In this document: piece by piece, positions 27,006-37,980 of the stretch
Position numbering within the stretch: the first letter of the stretch is position 1
Layout: every line of letters starts with the position of its first letter
Assembly: GCA_024232855.1 (NCBI GenBank)
Contig: JAAEPH010000483.1
Location: 1-37,980 of the forward strand
Source: Gammaproteobacteria bacterium
GTDB taxonomy: Bacteria; Pseudomonadota; Gammaproteobacteria; GCA-001735895
Length of the DNA stretch: 37,980 bases
Direction of reading: 5' to 3'
Program-made: the position numbers and the translations under genes
Notes under the pieces: model-generated
The model's input: only the letters and a program-made list of their open reading frames with translations
What the model was told of the DNA's origin: nothing
The model's database searches: none

Positions 27006-29486
27006 TTACCCACCAGACATTACTTTGGGTAGCCAAAGCACCAGTTGCGGGAAGGCAAACAGCAGGATGAGACCGAAGAGTTGAATCAGCATGAACTGCA
27101 TCATGCCCAGGTAAATGTCCCTGAGATCCCAATCCGGCACGACCCCCTTCAGAAAGTAGGCTGACAAGGCCACAGGTGGGGATAGCCAGGCTGTCTGCAG
27201 GTTCACCGCGACCAGAATGCCAAACCAGACCATCAGGTCGTAGCGATCCAGCCCGTGGATGTCCAATCCTGCGACCGTCGGCAGCAAAATTGGCACAACG
27301 ATCAGAACGATGGGTACCCACTCCAGTGGCCATCCGAGCAGGAAGATCAATGCCATGACCAATAACAGTATCAAGTAAGGCGACATGTCGAGGCCAAGTA
27401 GCAACTCAGTCATCATCTTTGGCGTGCCCAAGAAACTGAATTCGGCGCCAAAGAAGTTCGATGCGGCAACCAGGAACATAATCAAAACCGTGATCTCCAG
27501 GGCTTTGGTCAGACTGTCAAAGAAACTCGGAATGGTGAACTTGCCGTAAACGACAGATAACAAGATGGCACCAAAGGCGCCCATCGCTGCGGCTTCAGCC
27601 GGTGTTGCCAGGCCAAGGAGAATCGACCCCAAAGCAAAAGAAATCAGGATTGTCGGAGGCATGAGCCCCGCAAAGAACTCATCCCAGAGATCCGAAAAAT
27701 GGAACTCACTGTCAGCCGAAGCGCTATAAATCGGCGGTCCCAGATACGCCAAAAGCACGGTAAATGCAGCAAAGGTGATCGACCAGATCGGCAGGCTACC
27801 ATCCTCACCCATATTCGCAGAGATCATATAGAGGTGGAAGATCACCGTGATCGGAAGCACGATCCTGAGTACATTCAAACGACGGTATGCGGTATAGGCG
27901 ACGGCACAGGTAATGGCCAAAACGATCAAGCCGCCAAATGGCATCACACCGCCAAAAGCACCGCCCATGGCCAGGCCAAAGACTCGGCAAACAGTTAAAA
28001 CGCCCAGGCAGATCAGCGCTACCTCAGCGCCATAAAATGCGGACGTTTTGGGTTGATCCTCTTCTGACAAAATTGGCCCGAGGTCCGGATTCAGCCAGCA
28101 GCGTCCAAGCGTGTAGAGCAGGTAAAGGGTAGCCAGCAGGGCGCCGGGAATAAAGGCTCCACGGAAGAGGTCAAGCGTTGAAACTTCCAGAACAGGCCCC
28201 ATGACGATCAGCATAATCGAGGGAGGTATCAGAATGCCCAGTGTGCCGCCGGCGGTGATGGTTCCGGCCGCAAGCTTGACATCATAGCCGGATCTGGTCA
28301 TGGTCGCGCCAGCCATGATCCCCAGCAGGGTCACTGAAGCGCCCACGATGCCAGTGGCTGCTGCAAAAATTGTGGATACGATCAGCACGGCGATGAACAG
28401 CGCACCGCGGACGCGCGACATGATCATCTGGATCGACGCAAACAACCGGTCCATCAAGCCCGCCGCTTCCATTACGATCCCCATCAGGACAAAGAGAGGC
28501 ACCGCCATGAGCTGATCGTTCAACATGGTGGAGTTTGTGTTCAGGGTCATCAACAGCGTGGTCAACTTGAAGTTGGCGCCCCAAATACCGAAGACAAATG
28601 CGAGGAAGATCAACGTGAACGCAATTGGAAAGCCGATAAAGATCACTAAGAGCATGGCTGTTAGCATGATCAATCCGATGGTAGCCTTGTCCATGTTCGG
28701 TCGGGCCGACATGAGGTCGGAAAACGATTCGCCACCGGGGACCATGCCCGGTTGGAACACCGCCAGAACGAGCCAGATCAGTGCGATCAAATAGACAGGC
28801 AAGGCCCGTACGAACCAGCGTTCTCGCTCTTTACCCATCTTGTGAAATGCGCGGAAAATTTCAGGGAGGCCTTGCAGCATCAAGAGGAAGGCACCGACTG
28901 GCATCGCTATGCGCGCGGGCCACAAAAGTGGTCCCCAGGCACTGTCGACCTGCATGGTTTCACCCCTTGAAAAGGCGAGCCACCAGAACTCTGAGGCGAT
29001 AATGGTAAAGAAGATCATCGAAGGCATAAAGAACAGGAGGTACAGTGATGCGTCCACTGTCGCTTGTGTCTTTGCCGACCAATTTCGGTAGAGGAAGTCG
29101 GCGCGGATATGAACCCCGCGCATCAGACCATAGCCCGCGGCCGCCATGAAGAGTACCCCGGCTATCATACGACTGGTGTCATACACCCAGAGCGTGGGGC
29201 CAAGTCCAAGGGTTCGGGCGAGATTTTCGAACCCGGCATCTTGCAAGATCGCAAAGGAGTTTCGTGAAATGACTTCGAGCACCACTACGACAATGAGCGG
29301 CACCATGAGCAGGGCAATAATTTGACCCGCCCGGTAATTAATGACGTCAATCGCCGCGGTTATCGGGCGTTGCCAGGATGTCATATCCTCTGGCGTTTCA
29401 CCCGGGGACTCGGCACGACGCTCCGCAATCAGTTCGTCCGCAATCTCGAGATCTTCTGGATTTACCTCTTCTTCAGCCATGCCCAT
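27006..29486 (-). CDS. TRAP transporter fused small/large permease (DctQ-DctM)
   Basis: 826 aa; N-terminal DctQ-like TMs, C-terminal DctM (GTLGILIPPSIMLIVMGPV, TPAEAAAMGAFGAILL). Confidence 0.9.
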   Translation of the reverse strand: MGMAEEEVNPEDLEIADELIAERRAESPGETPEDMTSWQRPITAAIDVINYRAGQIIALLMVPLIVVVVLEVISRNSFAILQDAGFENLARTLGLGPTLWVYDTSRMIAGVLFMAAAGYGLMRGVHIRADFLYRNWSAKTQATVDASLYLLFFMPSMIFFTIIASEFWWLAFSRGETMQVDSAWGPLLWPARIAMPVGAFLLMLQGLPEIFRAFHKMGKERERWFVRALPVYLIALIWLVLAVFQPGMVPGGESFSDLMSARPNMDKATIGLIMLTAMLLVIFIGFPIAFTLIFLAFVFGIWGANFKLTTLLMTLNTNSTMLNDQLMAVPLFVLMGIVMEAAGLMDRLFASIQMIMSRVRGALFIAVLIVSTIFAAATGIVGASVTLLGIMAGATMTRSGYDVKLAAGTITAGGTLGILIPPSIMLIVMGPVLEVSTLDLFRGAFIPGALLATLYLLYTLGRCWLNPDLGPILSEEDQPKTSAFYGAEVALICLGVLTVCRVFGLAMGGAFGGVMPFGGLIVLAITCAVAYTAYRRLNVLRIVLPITVIFHLYMISANMGEDGSLPIWSITFAAFTVLLAYLGPPIYSASADSEFHFSDLWDEFFAGLMPPTILISFALGSILLGLATPAEAAAMGAFGAILLSVVYGKFTIPSFFDSLTKALEITVLIMFLVAASNFFGAEFSFLGTPKMMTELLLGLDMSPYLILLLVMALIFLLGWPLEWVPIVLIVVPILLPTVAGLDIHGLDRYDLMVWFGILVAVNLQTAWLSPPVALSAYFLKGVVPDWDLRDIYLGMMQFMLIQLFGLILLFAFPQLVLWLPKVMSGG

Positions 29487-29597
29487 TCTCCCCTTTTATG
29501 TTTGTGCCTATTTCGGGCTCTCATTATTCAAGCAGGGCTAAGGCCCTTACAGAAACTTCGAAGCGAGGCCCCGATGGGCCTCGCAACGAAGTCTTTT

Positions 29598-30695
29598 TTA
29601 TTTGAGAGTTGCTGCGTGTGCGCGACCCAAACTTGCGTTTGAGGTCTGTGCACCCGCCCAGAATGGTACCACGGTGTCGGCGAAATCCTTTTGCGACTGC
29701 CACACTTCTGCGAAGAACTTGTTTTCTGCCGCAGCGGCTTCGAGCGACTTTTTAGCTGCCGCCATGTACTCCGTGAAGTAATCCGCTGGCGTATCTTCCA
29801 GGATAACACCGTGATTATCCGTCAGATCTTTCAGCGCTTTACCGTTCTCATAGATTCGGTAGGACAGGGATTTTGACAGAGACGCGTTTGCCGCCACTTC
29901 CAGTGCTTTCTGCTCAATCGGGCTCAGTGACTTGTAGAAATCGCCGTTCACATACATGTCCGCGTTCACGGTCACCTGGTGCAGACCCTGGAGGTAGTAG
30001 TGCTTTAGCACTTTCTGGAAACCAAAGACGGAGTCTGGCTTGGGGCAGCACCACTCGGCTGCGTCGATCGTGCCTTTCTCAAGCGCTGGCAGGATGTCGC
30101 CGCCGCCCATAGCAACCGCTGGAACACCGATTTCAGCGTATGCGGCACCAACCATGCCCGGAGGTGCACGGAAGCGTAATTTACGGAAGTCATCCATCGA
30201 CTTGATCGGCTTTGGGAACCAACCGAGTGCCTCAGGGCCCACTGGCTGCAGCATGAAACCTTTGACGTTCACGCCCATTTCATCCCACAGGCGGTCATAC
30301 AGCTCCTTGCCACCGCCGTACTGGAACCAGCTCAGGAACGCGATGTTATCGAGACCAACACCGGCGCCCGCAACAGGCGCGCCGAACAAGTTAGCCGCAA
30401 CGTGCTTGCCACCCCAATAGTGTGTCCAGGCAAAGCCACCTTCAACGAGCCCCGCGTCAACGGCATCAATGATGTCTCGTGGTCCGACAACAGCGCCTGC
30501 CGGCAGTACTTCGACGGTGAGCGACCCATTGGTCAGCGCTGCGACGTCTTTACCGAACTCCTTCAACATAACGACTTCGTCAGCTGAGGTGGGTAGCACC
30601 GACTGGATACGCAAGACCTTGTCAGCCGCCATGGCAGACGATGCCATGAGGGTCAAGGCTGCTGCACTGGCAGCAATATATTTAAGCTTGATCAT
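29598..30695 (-). CDS. TRAP transporter substrate-binding protein (DctP family)
   Basis: Signal peptide; DctP-type sequence (KLRFRAPPGMVGAAYAEIGVPAVAMGGGDILPALEKGTIDAAEW). Confidence 0.9.
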   Translation of the reverse strand: MIKLKYIAASAAALTLMASSAMAADKVLRIQSVLPTSADEVVMLKEFGKDVAALTNGSLTVEVLPAGAVVGPRDIIDAVDAGLVEGGFAWTHYWGGKHVAANLFGAPVAGAGVGLDNIAFLSWFQYGGGKELYDRLWDEMGVNVKGFMLQPVGPEALGWFPKPIKSMDDFRKLRFRAPPGMVGAAYAEIGVPAVAMGGGDILPALEKGTIDAAEWCCPKPDSVFGFQKVLKHYYLQGLHQVTVNADMYVNGDFYKSLSPIEQKALEVAANASLSKSLSYRIYENGKALKDLTDNHGVILEDTPADYFTEYMAAAKKSLEAAAAENKFFAEVWQSQKDFADTVVPFWAGAQTSNASLGRAHAATLK

Positions 30696-31049
30696 ATCTA
30701 CTCCTCATAATTAAAAAGCCTTCGCCATGTTTATGCGTCGCGAGGCTGAAGGCAGCGCCCCGGAGCTTGTTGGGCCGGCGATCCGGCTTCAATCGAATAA
30801 GGGAAATCGAAAAATTTAGTTTAAATGAGACTCCCGGTCCCGATCTTACAGTTTTTTGTGGTTTAGTAACAGAACTAAATACACAGTATGTTTCGTCTAG
30901 GCTTGGTACCCAAAAACCCCAATTTGGTGGAGCTATTCAGAATAGAACCAACTAATAGACTTGCAAAAGGGGCTTAAACGAGAAAATTTGTTCCTTTTTA
31001 GCCTTACTTATTGTATCGTCGAATCGAAACGTATAACGACAAGGGGCTC

Positions 31050-32639
31050 GTGGATCAATTCGATTATATCGTCGTTGGTGCCGGATCGGCTGGCTGCGTG
31101 CTCGCCAATCGGCTGTCGGCAAATTCGGCGCACAAGGTGCTGTTACTCGAGGCCGGCGGTAAGGACTTAAGCCCGTGGCTGCACATTCCGGTCGGTTATT
31201 TCAAGACCATGCACAACCCGGCTTTCGACTGGTGTTACATGACCGAACCCGATCCCGGCATTGCCAACCGCCAGCTGCAGTGGCCGCGCGGCAAGGTGCT
31301 CGGCGGTTCCAGCGCGCTCAACGGTTTACTTTACGTGCGCGGCCAGCCCGAGGACTACGATCGCTGGGTCGAGCTCGGCAACCCGGGATGGGCTTACGAC
31401 GAGGTGCTGGCGTACTTCAAAAAATCGGAAGACAATTCGCGCGGTGCCGATGCATTTCACGCCATCGGCGGGCCGCAAAAGGTTTCCGACCTGCGCCTGC
31501 GGCGCCCGATCGCCGAACATTTCATCCAGGCGGCCACCGAAATCGGCATTCCGCTGAACGAAGACTACAACGGCAGCCAGCAGGAGGGCGTCGGTTATTT
31601 CCAGCAAACCGCGTATAACGGGTTCCGCTGGAGTACCGCGAAAAGTTTCCTGCGCCCCGCCAGGGGCCGCGCCAACCTCAGCGTGGTGACCCGCGCCCAG
31701 GTCACCAGCCTCGCCTTCGACGGCAAGCGCGTCACCGGGGTCAACTACCGGCGCGGGCACGAACGCAACACCGCGAACGCCAGCGCGGAGGTCATTCTCA
31801 GCGCCGGCGCGATCAATTCACCGCAAATCCTGCAGAATTCCGGCGTCGGCGATCCGGCGTGGCTGCAGCAGGCCGGCATCGATACTCGCCACGCGTTGCC
31901 CGGCGTCGGCAAGAACCTGCAGGACCATTTGCAGATACGCCTGGTTTTCAAGACCAATAAGCGCACCCTCAACGATGAATTGAACAACCCGTTAAAACGC
32001 ATGATGGTTGGCATGCAGTACATGCTGACGCGCAGCGGTCCATTGACGCTGGCGGCGAGCCAGGTTGCGATCTTCACGCGCTCCAGCGAAGACGTCGAGC
32101 GTCCCGACATCCAGTTCCACATGCAGCCGCTTTCGGCCGACAAGCCCGGCGACGGCGTGCACCCGTTTTCGGCATTTACGTCGTCGGTATGCCAGCTGCG
32201 TCCTTTCAGCCGCGGCGAAGTCGTGGTCGAAACCAGCGATCCGATGGCCTACCCGAAAATTTACCCGAATTATTTATCCGACGAGCGCGACTGTGCGGTT
32301 GCGATCGGCGGCATCAAGGTCGCGCGCCGCATCGCCGAGGCCCCCGCCCTGCGTAATTGCGTCATCGACGAATACGTGCCGGGGCGCGAATTCCAGAGCG
32401 ACGAGGAATTGCTCGATGCGGCACGCCGCCACAGCCAGACGATTTATCACCCGGCGTCTACCTGCAAGATGGGAAACGACGATGCGGCCGTGGTCGATCA
32501 TCAACTGCGCGTGCACGGAATCGAAGGTTTACGCGTCGCCGATGCGTCGATCATGCCGGAAATAGTGTCCGGCAATACCAACGCGCCGACAATCATGATT
32601 GCGGAGAAGGCAGCCGACATGATTCTGGGCAAAAAGTAG
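31050..32639 (+). CDS. GMC-family oxidoreductase (choline dehydrogenase-like)
   Basis: [47 protein letters not shown]...[30 protein letters not shown] start at 31050 preferred over TTG 31011. Confidence 0.9.
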   Translation: MDQFDYIVVGAGSAGCVLANRLSANSAHKVLLLEAGGKDLSPWLHIPVGYFKTMHNPAFDWCYMTEPDPGIANRQLQWPRGKVLGGSSALNGLLYVRGQPEDYDRWVELGNPGWAYDEVLAYFKKSEDNSRGADAFHAIGGPQKVSDLRLRRPIAEHFIQAATEIGIPLNEDYNGSQQEGVGYFQQTAYNGFRWSTAKSFLRPARGRANLSVVTRAQVTSLAFDGKRVTGVNYRRGHERNTANASAEVILSAGAINSPQILQNSGVGDPAWLQQAGIDTRHALPGVGKNLQDHLQIRLVFKTNKRTLNDELNNPLKRMMVGMQYMLTRSGPLTLAASQVAIFTRSSEDVERPDIQFHMQPLSADKPGDGVHPFSAFTSSVCQLRPFSRGEVVVETSDPMAYPKIYPNYLSDERDCAVAIGGIKVARRIAEAPALRNCVIDEYVPGREFQSDEELLDAARRHSQTIYHPASTCKMGNDDAAVVDHQLRVHGIEGLRVADASIMPEIVSGNTNAPTIMIAEKAADMILGKK

Positions 32640-32752
32640 TAATCTGGTTGCAATACCGTCGGCATCGAAGCCACCACGGCCACTTACTGCTCCGCCTGTT
32701 ACAAGCTGACACTTAGCACTACTCGCCAAGCGTCAGAAGACGACCCTCAACA

Positions 32753-32780
32753 GTCATTGCGGCCCACGAGCCGCAATGAC
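32753..32780. repeat. Short hairpin (11-bp stem)
   Basis: GTCATTGCGGC-CCACGA-GCCGCAATGAC between the GMC gene and convergent lacI-family gene. Confidence 0.6.
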
Positions 32781-32983
32781 GGATAGTGGCCGGAGACTGC
32801 CTCTCGGCGGGATTTATGGGAGTCCGCTTATCGAGAGAGCAGACACAGAAATCGACTGCAGCAGAGGTCGAGAGCGATCCAAAACAGTTGCGCAGCCTAC
32901 TGTCAGCGAATCCCCGTCATGACAGAGTTTCGATAAGCTCAGGCAGTAAATCACTCGCCTTTTCCAACTTTATCTTCTGCTGG

Positions 32984-34063
32984 TCAGAGTTTACTCCGCG
33001 GCTTTGCCGTAGTTTCCCTTACCATTAATTTGGTCTCTATCTCAGCGGGTGGTTCAAGCGGTTGCTGCCTGATTTGCGCCACCAGATACTCAGCCGCATT
33101 TTCACCCATCTCGGCTGATGGCACGTGTATGGTAGTCAGCGTCGGGTTTATTTGCGAACTCATATCGAGATCATCGAAACCGGCAATCGAAATCTCGTCG
33201 GGAATCTTTATTCCGTTTGACTGGCATTCCGCCACTGCCCCCATCGCCAGAATATCGTTGCCGCATAAAACAGCTGTCGGCAATCTGTCCATCTGCAACA
33301 GTTGCCGCATGGCATCGCGACCCTGCTCAACGGAATAGCTTCGTTCAATTATGTTTTCGGTCGCCAGCTTCAGGTTACGTGCTTCTATCGCGTCCCTGAT
33401 TCCCAGCACGCGATCTCTTGCCCGGTCATTGTTGGCAGTTCGTCCAGCGATAATGGCCAGATTGACATGACCCAGTTCGAGCAGATAGTCGGCCATTTTT
33501 CTGGCGGCCTTTCTGTTATCGAAACCAATATAAGGCTGCGATGAGTCGGAGTCCCAGGCCCAGCAATTAACGTAGGGAACGCGCTTTTCATCGAGCAACT
33601 GCAGCAATGCCGGATCGTGTTGCGACCCCACCATCAACAGTGCATCTACGCCCTGGCGTAATAACATCTTGACCTCGTTCAGCTCCTCGACAAGGTCGTA
33701 TTCGTGACTGGCGACAATCAATGTGTAGTCATGCTGCCTAAGCCTGCGCTGTAAGCTTTGTATACCCGCCGCGAATAGCGCGTTGTCCAGGGTCGGTACA
33801 ACGGCACCGATAATTCCGGAGTGGCGCGATGCCAGTGCCCTGGCCGCGCCATCGGGGATGTAACCAAGCTCTTCGATCGACGCATTTACCGCAATCCGGC
33901 TCTTGGCGGCGACTTTTTCGGGGTTGTTTATCACCCTGGAAACGGTGGCCGTGGAAACACCGGAATGTTGCGCGACATCGCCCAGGGAAACGCTTTTTGC
34001 AGTGAGGATTCTTTGACGGCTCGATCCGGCGTTGCTGTTTTTTGCTTTTAGTCTTTTCGGCAT
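32984..34063 (-). CDS. LacI-family transcriptional regulator
   Basis: SLGDVAQHSGVSTATVSRVINNPEKVAAKSR and periplasmic-binding-like effector domain. Confidence 0.92.
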   Translation of the reverse strand: MPKRLKAKNSNAGSSRQRILTAKSVSLGDVAQHSGVSTATVSRVINNPEKVAAKSRIAVNASIEELGYIPDGAARALASRHSGIIGAVVPTLDNALFAAGIQSLQRRLRQHDYTLIVASHEYDLVEELNEVKMLLRQGVDALLMVGSQHDPALLQLLDEKRVPYVNCWAWDSDSSQPYIGFDNRKAARKMADYLLELGHVNLAIIAGRTANNDRARDRVLGIRDAIEARNLKLATENIIERSYSVEQGRDAMRQLLQMDRLPTAVLCGNDILAMGAVAECQSNGIKIPDEISIAGFDDLDMSSQINPTLTTIHVPSAEMGENAAEYLVAQIRQQPLEPPAEIETKLMVRETTAKPRSKL

Positions 34064-34163
34064 TTGTTTAATTACGATCTGGGTTTTCTAACAATTTGGC
34101 AATTTGATAGCGAAACCTTCAGGCAAATACTTGCGATATTGTCCACCAATAGCCTGATTTCGT

Positions 34164-35536
<1,373 letters not shown>

Positions 35537-35571
35537 GCACGGATATTTCGGCAGCCGAATCGAGTAGACAG

Positions 35572-36348
35572 GTGCGGGACAACATCCGACAACTGTTCGA
35601 TCTAAGCGGCAGGGTTGCATTGTGCACCGGTGGCAGCTCCGGGATCGGCCGGCGCATGGCGCTGGCGCTTTCGCAAGCCGGTGCCGAGGTTGTGTTGGTG
35701 GGTCGAAACGAGGCCGCACTGGCCGAGGCAATGGAGCAGATAAAAGCCGAGGGTGGCGGCCGCGGTGCCTCAATTGCGGCTGATCTGCTCGATCGTTCTA
35801 CGCTCGGCGATGTCGTTGCCGAGGCTTCGGAGGCGTTCGGTGCGCCGGATATACTGATCAATGCGGCCGGTATCAACCTGCGTGAACCCTGGGATGAAAT
35901 CAGCGAAGCCAGTTGGCAGCAGACACTGGATATCAATTTATCGACACCGTTCTTTCTGGCGCGGCATTGTATTCCTGGAATGAAAAGCAAAGGTCGGGGC
36001 AACATCATTAACGTCGCCTCGCTGCAATCTTTTCGCGCCTTCGCCAATAGCATTGCCTACGGCGCGTCCAAGGGCGGGATTGCGCAATTGACGCGTGCCA
36101 TGGCGGAAGCATGGTCGTCGTTCGGCATTGTCAGTAATGCCGTCGCGCCGGGCTTTTTCCCGACCGAGCTGACCCGCAAGGTCTACGAAAATTCGGAGCT
36201 ACTGGCGCACAACGCGAGCATGACCGCAATGGGTCGGAATGGTGAGTTATCCGATCTGGACGGCGTCACCGTTTTTCTGGCGTCGGCCGCCGCCAACTAC
36301 ATCACCGGGCAGATTATCGCTGTCGATGGTGGATTTACCGCAAAGTAG
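35572..36348 (+). CDS. SDR-family oxidoreductase
   Basis: GTG start; TGGSSGIGRRMALALSQAG, NAAG, YGASKGG, ITGQIIAVDGGFTAK. Confidence 0.88.
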   Translation: MRDNIRQLFDLSGRVALCTGGSSGIGRRMALALSQAGAEVVLVGRNEAALAEAMEQIKAEGGGRGASIAADLLDRSTLGDVVAEASEAFGAPDILINAAGINLREPWDEISEASWQQTLDINLSTPFFLARHCIPGMKSKGRGNIINVASLQSFRAFANSIAYGASKGGIAQLTRAMAEAWSSFGIVSNAVAPGFFPTELTRKVYENSELLAHNASMTAMGRNGELSDLDGVTVFLASAAANYITGQIIAVDGGFTAK

Positions 36349-36471
36349 AGGTAAATCCGGATATGTCACCTGTCGGACTCGAGCCTATTCACAACAGATT
36401 GATTAGTTTTTTAAATGCTGTATTCAAAACCAAAACTCAGAGTACATTTAGTAATCGGCTCGAGTCCTATC

Positions 36472-36595
36472 CCGGCGCTGACTTGTCCAGATGCGCCTGA
36501 ACTTGGCCTTCGCCGCTCCCGGCACGGTTCGAGCCATAGCTACGGCTATGGCCCTCAGTCCAGCCCGGCGTCCAGACGCATCTGTCCTGCGCCGG
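36472..36595. repeat. Imperfect intergenic inverted repeat (REP/MITE-like)
   Basis: CCGGCGCTGACTTGTCCAGATGCGCCT... / ...GGCGTCCAGACGCATCTGTCCTGCGCCGG with inner perfect hairpin GCCATAGC-TACG-GCTATGGC (36533-36552). Confidence 0.65.
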
Positions 36596-36644
36596 TACGC
36601 CGTATCGCATCGCTCGGGATACTGGTAAAATACCCGGATTAGAT

Positions 36645-37649
36645 ATGAAGGCACTGGTTTATACCTCACCCATGGAGCTCGAGTATCGGGACGAACCCGA
36701 TCCGAAGCCGGAAGCCGGCGAAGCGCTCATCCGAGTTGAAGCCAGCGGTATCTGCGGTTCCGATATGCACGCCTATTACGGCCATGACGAACGGCGTTCG
36801 GCGCCGCTTATCCTCGGTCACGAAGTGAGTGGCGAAGTCGTCAGCGGCAGCCGCAAGGGCCAGCGAGTGGTGGTTAACCCGCTCGTCACCTGCGGTCAGT
36901 GCGACGACTGTCTTAGCGGTCGGACCAATCTGTGTCGCTCGCGCCAGATTATCAGCATGCAACCGCGGCAGGGAGCGTTTTCCGAGCTGCTCAGGATGCC
37001 TGAACGTAACCTGGTCAGCATTCCCGGTGACATGAGCTATGCCCACGCCGCGCTGACCGAACCGGTCGCTACGGCGATGCACGCCGTACTGGAAGGCGAG
37101 AGACTGGGTCGGAAACCAATGGCGGATTCTCGAGTACTGGTCCTCGGCGGCGGAGCAATCGGTATTTCGGTGGCGTTGATCCTCTACAGTCACGGCTGTC
37201 GTAATATTCGTCTCGGCGAAACCAATCAACTCCGCCGCCAGACGGTCGAACGAACCGGCTCCTGTGAAGTCTATGATCCGCGGAGCGATGCGGCGCCCGA
37301 GGCCGATAGCTGGGACGTCGTCATCGATGCGGTGGGTGGCGCCGCCACGCGCGAAGCGGCATCGAAGGCAGTCAAACCCGGCGGAGTCGTGGTGCATATC
37401 GGCTTGATGGATAACAACGGCGGGCTCGACGTGCGTAAGTTCACCTTGCAGGAAGTCACATTCATCGGTTGTTACACCTACACCATGGTGGATGTCAGGG
37501 CCACGGTAAACGCGTTGTACTCGGGCGCGTTGGGTTCACTGGACTGGATAGAGCAGCGTCCGCTCAGCGAAGGCGCAGCGGCGTTTTCCGATCTAGCTGC
37601 GGGTAATACGCCTGCTGCCAAGATTGTATTGATACCGAACCGAAGTTGA
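36645..37649 (+). CDS. Zinc-dependent MDR alcohol/polyol dehydrogenase
   Basis: GICGSDMHAYYGHDERRSAPLILGHEVSGEV, structural Zn motif CGQCDDCLSGRTNLC. Confidence 0.9.
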   Translation: MKALVYTSPMELEYRDEPDPKPEAGEALIRVEASGICGSDMHAYYGHDERRSAPLILGHEVSGEVVSGSRKGQRVVVNPLVTCGQCDDCLSGRTNLCRSRQIISMQPRQGAFSELLRMPERNLVSIPGDMSYAHAALTEPVATAMHAVLEGERLGRKPMADSRVLVLGGGAIGISVALILYSHGCRNIRLGETNQLRRQTVERTGSCEVYDPRSDAAPEADSWDVVIDAVGGAATREAASKAVKPGGVVVHIGLMDNNGGLDVRKFTLQEVTFIGCYTYTMVDVRATVNALYSGALGSLDWIEQRPLSEGAAAFSDLAAGNTPAAKIVLIPNRS

Positions 37650-37673
37650 CACGCAACCACCTCTAGCGAACAA

Positions 37674-37748
37674 GCGAAAGATAATCCATGGAATCAAGTA
37701 AAGTTGCTTGCTTCCTCGCTCGCAAGCGCCTGCCATGGATTATTTTCG
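37674..37748. repeat. Inverted repeat
   Basis: GCGAAAGATAATCCATGG ... CCATGGATTATTTTCG. Confidence 0.55.
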
Positions 37749-37980
37749 ATTACTCTCACGGTGCTGCAGGCTAAGGCTGGAGAGAAAAGCACAATCGAAT
37801 CACGAATCTATTGATTCACTCGATCGATTTACATAGAAATCGGTCGTGTGCCTGGCGAATTAGCAACTATAAAGAAAGGCGCGTTGCCGCCTGCGCCCGA
37901 ATTGCTTCCAGCTGCGCGGGCCTCGCCAGGCTCGGACTGGTTTACATAGACCCGGGATTTCAGATCGACAATCCCAACAT

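Noticed and set aside
37800-37980. Possible C-terminal end of a minus-strand gene entering from beyond the window
   Set aside because: No frame gave a recognisable family; too short at the edge to call.

Overview
Chromosomal, accessory-leaning window, probably from a marine-type gammaproteobacterium (taxonomy inferred only from gene style). It is rich in transporters, oxidoreductases and regulators. Main blocks, left to right: MFS transporter between two directly repeated MITE-like palindromes; decayed amino-acid binding-protein gene; modABC; TauE/SafE permease (-); class IV aminotransferase (-); glcDEF; a ~59-bp GCACCT hexamer array; a five-gene peptide/opine-type ABC transporter; a TauD/TfdA stub; UspA; EEP-family phosphatase/nuclease; tdh (-) divergent from an XRE-cupin regulator; YciA-like thioesterase (-); a translationally coupled redox operon (-) of tetraheme HAO-like cytochrome, 107-aa helical protein and NapH-like/GltD-type Fe-S membrane protein; a divergent ArsR-rhodanese gene with an in-frame amber codon; a 160-bp MITE with perfect 5-bp TSDs; DMT permease; MlrC stub (-); IclR (-); fused TRAP DctQM and DctP (-); GMC oxidoreductase; LacI (-); a 36-bp perfect palindromic operator; HpsN-like HisD-family dehydrogenase, SDR and Zn-MDR (candidate dihydroxypropanesulfonate module). 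The best candidates for something undescribed are the HAO-like/Fe-S operon with its ArsR-rhodanese neighbour, and the two MITE families. All family calls were made by eye from the protein sequences; no database search was run.
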